Shown here piece by piece: positions 35,868-38,132 of a stretch of 38,132 nucleotides of DNA (the first letter of the stretch is position 1; each line of letters starts with the position of its first letter). This DNA comes from a virus. The stretch lies in IMG/VR virus record IMGVR_UViG_3300035663_000040, positions 1 to 38,132 of that record; one strand, 5' to 3'. Made by a program: the position numbers and the translations under genes. A model generated the notes under the pieces. The model worked only from the letters and a program-made list of their open reading frames with translations, did not search any database and had not been told where the DNA came from.

Positions 35868-37435
35868 CCAAGCACCTCAAGGTCCATCTCGGCTGAGACA
35901 ATGCTCACGGGCACGGAGTCCGTTACCGCAAGCTCAAACTGCCGAGTCCTAAAGACGCCCATCCTTGAAAGCTTGGCCGTAATCTCGGACTCCCCCTGCC
36001 TCCCAAGGTCTATATGGCGTTCGCCCGTCCAAGGGCCTTCTCCGTTATCCCGCCACCTAAGAACCGCATAAGGAGTAGAAGTTGACGACCCCCTGCCCCG
36101 CTTGAGCCTGATTAGCATAGCCTTCGCAAGCTTTCTCTTGTGAGTTCCAAAATCAAGGTGCCCCGTTATTCGAGAGGCCCTCAGGATATTCCCCTTAACG
36201 GGGTCGCCCCGCGTTGTATAGTCAAGCATGTAGATGTTACTTCCGCCCTTATCATAGCAGAGCGAGACTCCCATCTCAGGAATGCTTATCCATCCCGTCA
36301 CGGAAGAGCCAACATAGGTGTCGCCATTCCATGCTCCCATCTGAGACCAGGTCATGGCCTTATCCGTCACTCTTACGGCATAAGTTCTTTGAGCCGAGGG
36401 AAAATCCCAAATAATAAAATTATCGCCGTGGATGGTTGCTGTATAGCCCTCAGCATCCGCAACAAAGGGGAGCGAAGCAATCTCCTTGTCAAAAGGGCTT
36501 TCAAGATAGGTGACATCGGAACCCGAGAAAGTCGCAAACTTCCTTGAAGCATCGAGCCAATAAACGCTCTGATTTGCCGCAACGATACTAAGAGGGGCAA
36601 CTGCTCCGCCTTCAATAAATCCGCCGCTGACGCGAGAAAAAGGAGTAACTCCATCATTCTCCCATATCTCGACAGACTGCCGACCAAAAAGGTATATGCG
36701 CCGATTCATTACAATGAGACGAGTAAGGTCGTCTTCATATCCTGCCGCAGAAGCAATGTCCGAAGCGCTCCAGGCGTAAACATTCCCAACATTGGAGAAG
36801 GCAAAGCGATTCGTCCCTCGATTCGATGCTACGCAATATGAATCAATGTAGCCGAGAGATGAGCTCCGAGTCGGCATGTTTGGGATTGTGGACACATCCT
36901 TGTCGTTCGGCCCAAGTATCGTAAAGCCCGAGTCAGTAAACTGCGCAATGCAAGGAACCTCTCCGCCAGCCGCAAAAAGATAGGTGTTCCCGTCGTACAT
37001 AAAAGAGGCTTTATCAGAGCCTAAAGTGCCCCATCGGCTGTAGGTATACGGATAAATGGAAACGTCCCTAACGGACAAATGAGGTGTAACAAGGTCATCG
37101 CCAATAGGGTCCGACTGACTTCGCGCAACTCCCCCAGGGGTTAACTGAGGAGGGTTAAAAAGCTGAAGTCCCGTTAAGGTTTGACCGACCGCAACGATTA
37201 GCGTGTTTTTCTTAGAGGCCCAATATAGCCCTGTGATTACAGGTTTATTCTGACCATTCGGGCCATCTGCGACAAAGCCTGACAAGGAGTGCAAAAGCGA
37301 CATCCCCGGAAGCCCAACCGTTCCACCAAGCACGTCAGTCGTTGCATTATAAAGACGGTAGTTGCCATCTTTAATCGAGACCTGATCGACGTTGGCGTAG
37401 ATATCCGAACCAAGCGGAATCTGAACCGTGGGCAT
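35864..37435 (-). CDS. P22 gp10-like tail hub / DNA-stabilisation protein
   Basis: 523 aa, close to the size of P22 gp10 (~470). Repeated beta-propeller-like units are visible: GLYWASKKNTLIVAVGQ, SFMYDGNTYLFAAGGEV, NRIYLFGRQS-type segment near 250 followed by EIWENDGVTPFSRVSGGFIE, and SVYWLDASRKFATFSGSD. This is the pattern of the packaged-DNA stabilisation family, where a sequence such as VEIWE...PF.R..G is typical. It would close the tail below the gp4-like factor. Its start overlaps the fibre-like gene (TAATG). Confidence 0.65.
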   Translation of the reverse strand: MPTVQIPLGSDIYANVDQVSIKDGNYRLYNATTDVLGGTVGLPGMSLLHSLSGFVADGPNGQNKPVITGLYWASKKNTLIVAVGQTLTGLQLFNPPQLTPGGVARSQSDPIGDDLVTPHLSVRDVSIYPYTYSRWGTLGSDKASFMYDGNTYLFAAGGEVPCIAQFTDSGFTILGPNDKDVSTIPNMPTRSSSLGYIDSYCVASNRGTNRFAFSNVGNVYAWSASDIASAAGYEDDLTRLIVMNRRIYLFGRQSVEIWENDGVTPFSRVSGGFIEGGAVAPLSIVAANQSVYWLDASRKFATFSGSDVTYLESPFDKEIASLPFVADAEGYTATIHGDNFIIWDFPSAQRTYAVRVTDKAMTWSQMGAWNGDTYVGSSVTGWISIPEMGVSLCYDKGGSNIYMLDYTTRGDPVKGNILRASRITGHLDFGTHKRKLAKAMLIRLKRGRGSSTSTPYAVLRWRDNGEGPWTGERHIDLGRQGESEITAKLSRMGVFRTRQFELAVTDSVPVSIVSAEMDLEVLG

Positions 37436-38132
37436 TAGTTTACCTCAAGCTCAATCGCGGCTGCGACTCCGCAGTTTGCACCAGACCCAAAACTTCCAGT
37501 GTAAAGATAACAGTCAATGTTTGAAGAAGATGCCGTTGCCCCCCAATAGCCTCCCGAGGAAGTGCCAACGGATTGAGCTCGACATCCACCACAGACTGCG
37601 GCTTTCGCCGTGTAGGCATTGGGAAGAGTGAATCTAAGATAAGCTGCGGCGCCCCCAGTTGTTCCCGTAAAAACAACCCCAACCTGAAGAAGCTTGCGGC
37701 TATCAATCGACCACCTCGCACTTGTTATTACTGTTGAGGTGAAGGTTGTTCCCTGAGCCGAAAGGCTTGGCGTGTAGTCTGCGGGGAGAGTTGCAAAAGT
37801 GTTTGACGGGATTATGTATGCGCGAGTCGACGTAAGGAGAAGAGTCATCCCCTGATTCTGAAGAATCTCGCCACCCGTGAGTGCCGTAATGTTTCCTCGA
37901 ACGATGCTTAAAGCTGCAAGCCCATTCACGCTAACTGTTGCGGCTCCGGTGTTTGATTGATGAGCAAGGAAAGAAACAACCATCCCATTTAGGTCGGAAG
38001 AAGAGCTTATGTTGGGGGCGATTGTCAGATTGTAGGTATTAGCTGCCCCGGTCGAAGAGCCCGCGTAAAGAGAGGAATCGTTATCGATTCCAAAGAACAG
38101 GTTGTCGTAAGTGTACTTCGTAACGTCCGCAG
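37435..38132 (-). CDS. Tail-fibre/appendage-like protein, C-terminal part (start at 487)
   Basis: Continues the frame from position 1; the bases 37878..38132 repeat 1..255. The C-terminal part, as read here, holds VVSFLAHQSNTGAATVSVNG, a repeated-strand region (STRAYIIPSNTFATLPADY), and a Cys-rich beta end (AAVCGGCRAQSVG, later IDCYLYTGSFGSG). The complete protein of 309 aa has an attachment-type N terminus and a beta-rich C terminus, as expected for a short fibre or collar appendage. The stop overlaps the hub gene start. Confidence 0.7.
   Translation of the reverse strand, partial: ADVTKYTYDNLFFGIDNDSSLYAGSSTGAANTYNLTIAPNISSSSDLNGMVVSFLAHQSNTGAATVSVNGLAALSIVRGNITALTGGEILQNQGMTLLLTSTRAYIIPSNTFATLPADYTPSLSAQGTTFTSTVITSARWSIDSRKLLQVGVVFTGTTGGAAAYLRFTLPNAYTAKAAVCGGCRAQSVGTSSGGYWGATASSSNIDCYLYTGSFGSGANCGVAAAIELEVN
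37878..38132. repeat. Right copy of terminal redundancy (circular overlap)
   Basis: Same 255 bases as 1..255 with five substitutions, all in third codon positions of the fibre-like gene and all silent. See the left copy. Confidence 0.9.

Noticed and set aside
1-38132. tRNA, tmRNA and CRISPR arrays
   Set aside because: No cloverleaf with T-loop consensus and no regularly spaced direct repeats of CRISPR type were seen; the short-phase iterons at 17.7 kb are too short and too close.

Overview
The window is essentially one complete genome of a tailed double-stranded DNA phage (Caudoviricetes), probably podovirus-like. The first 255 bases return at the end (1..255 = 37878..38132), and one gene runs across that joint in frame. 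The unit genome is therefore about 37,877 bp, circular or circularly permuted, and the window carries a short redundant overlap. The two copies differ at five positions, all synonymous, which suggests strain variation in a mixed (metagenomic) sample. P22-like tail accessory and hub proteins, a P22-type portal, large ejection-type proteins and no sheath or tape-measure gene point to a short tail. Two lytic transglycosylases, a lipoprotein and Sec signals point to a Gram-negative host. A tyrosine recombinase and a Cro/CI-like gene suggest a temperate phage.

Layout. Leftward (- strand), from about 11.4 kb down through position 1 and on from 38.1 kb to 25.9 kb, lies the late region: terL, a small gene, portal, two beta-rich proteins, a glycosyltransferase, small genes, scaffold, major capsid protein (N4-gp56/DUF4043 type), decoration-like protein, gp4-like tail factor, tail-fibre-like protein (across the joint), gp10-like hub, and a set of Ala/Gly/Gln-rich and very large proteins likely to be internal virion (ejection) proteins. 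A separate leftward lysis block sits at 23.98-25.7 kb (membrane/coiled-coil protein, transglycosylase, secreted Cys-rich protein, holin-like protein). Rightward (+ strand), 13.7-24.0 kb, is the early/replication region: a truncated DNA-clamp-like protein, a DUF932 protein, a lipoprotein, a secreted transglycosylase, integrase, an O-like initiator carrying iterons, a RecA-fold ATPase, a Zn-ribbon protein, a RecE-like nuclease, an SSB-like protein, a membrane-anchored metzincin-like protease, many small accessory genes and a DUF1064 protein. A leftward regulatory block (12.2-13.6 kb) holds the HTH repressor-like gene and two genes with unusual starts.

Regulation. Four leftward transcription units (terL, scaffold/capsid, lysis, ejection proteins) are each preceded by the same two-box element, CTTACGGG-N15/16-TYACCCTC. 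It looks like a phage-specific late promoter and is the most striking unlisted signal here. Early genes share a different leader, a G/C hairpin followed by a GGAGACGCC ribosome-binding element. The 820-bp gene-free stretch between terL and the regulatory block is packed with complementary helices and looks like a large structured RNA, followed by a G-quadruplex-type tract. Other points: 11-bp-phased iterons inside the initiator gene (lambda O-like origin), a candidate attP inverted repeat after the integrase, and a 185-codon open frame at 12.7-13.3 kb with no standard start codon.
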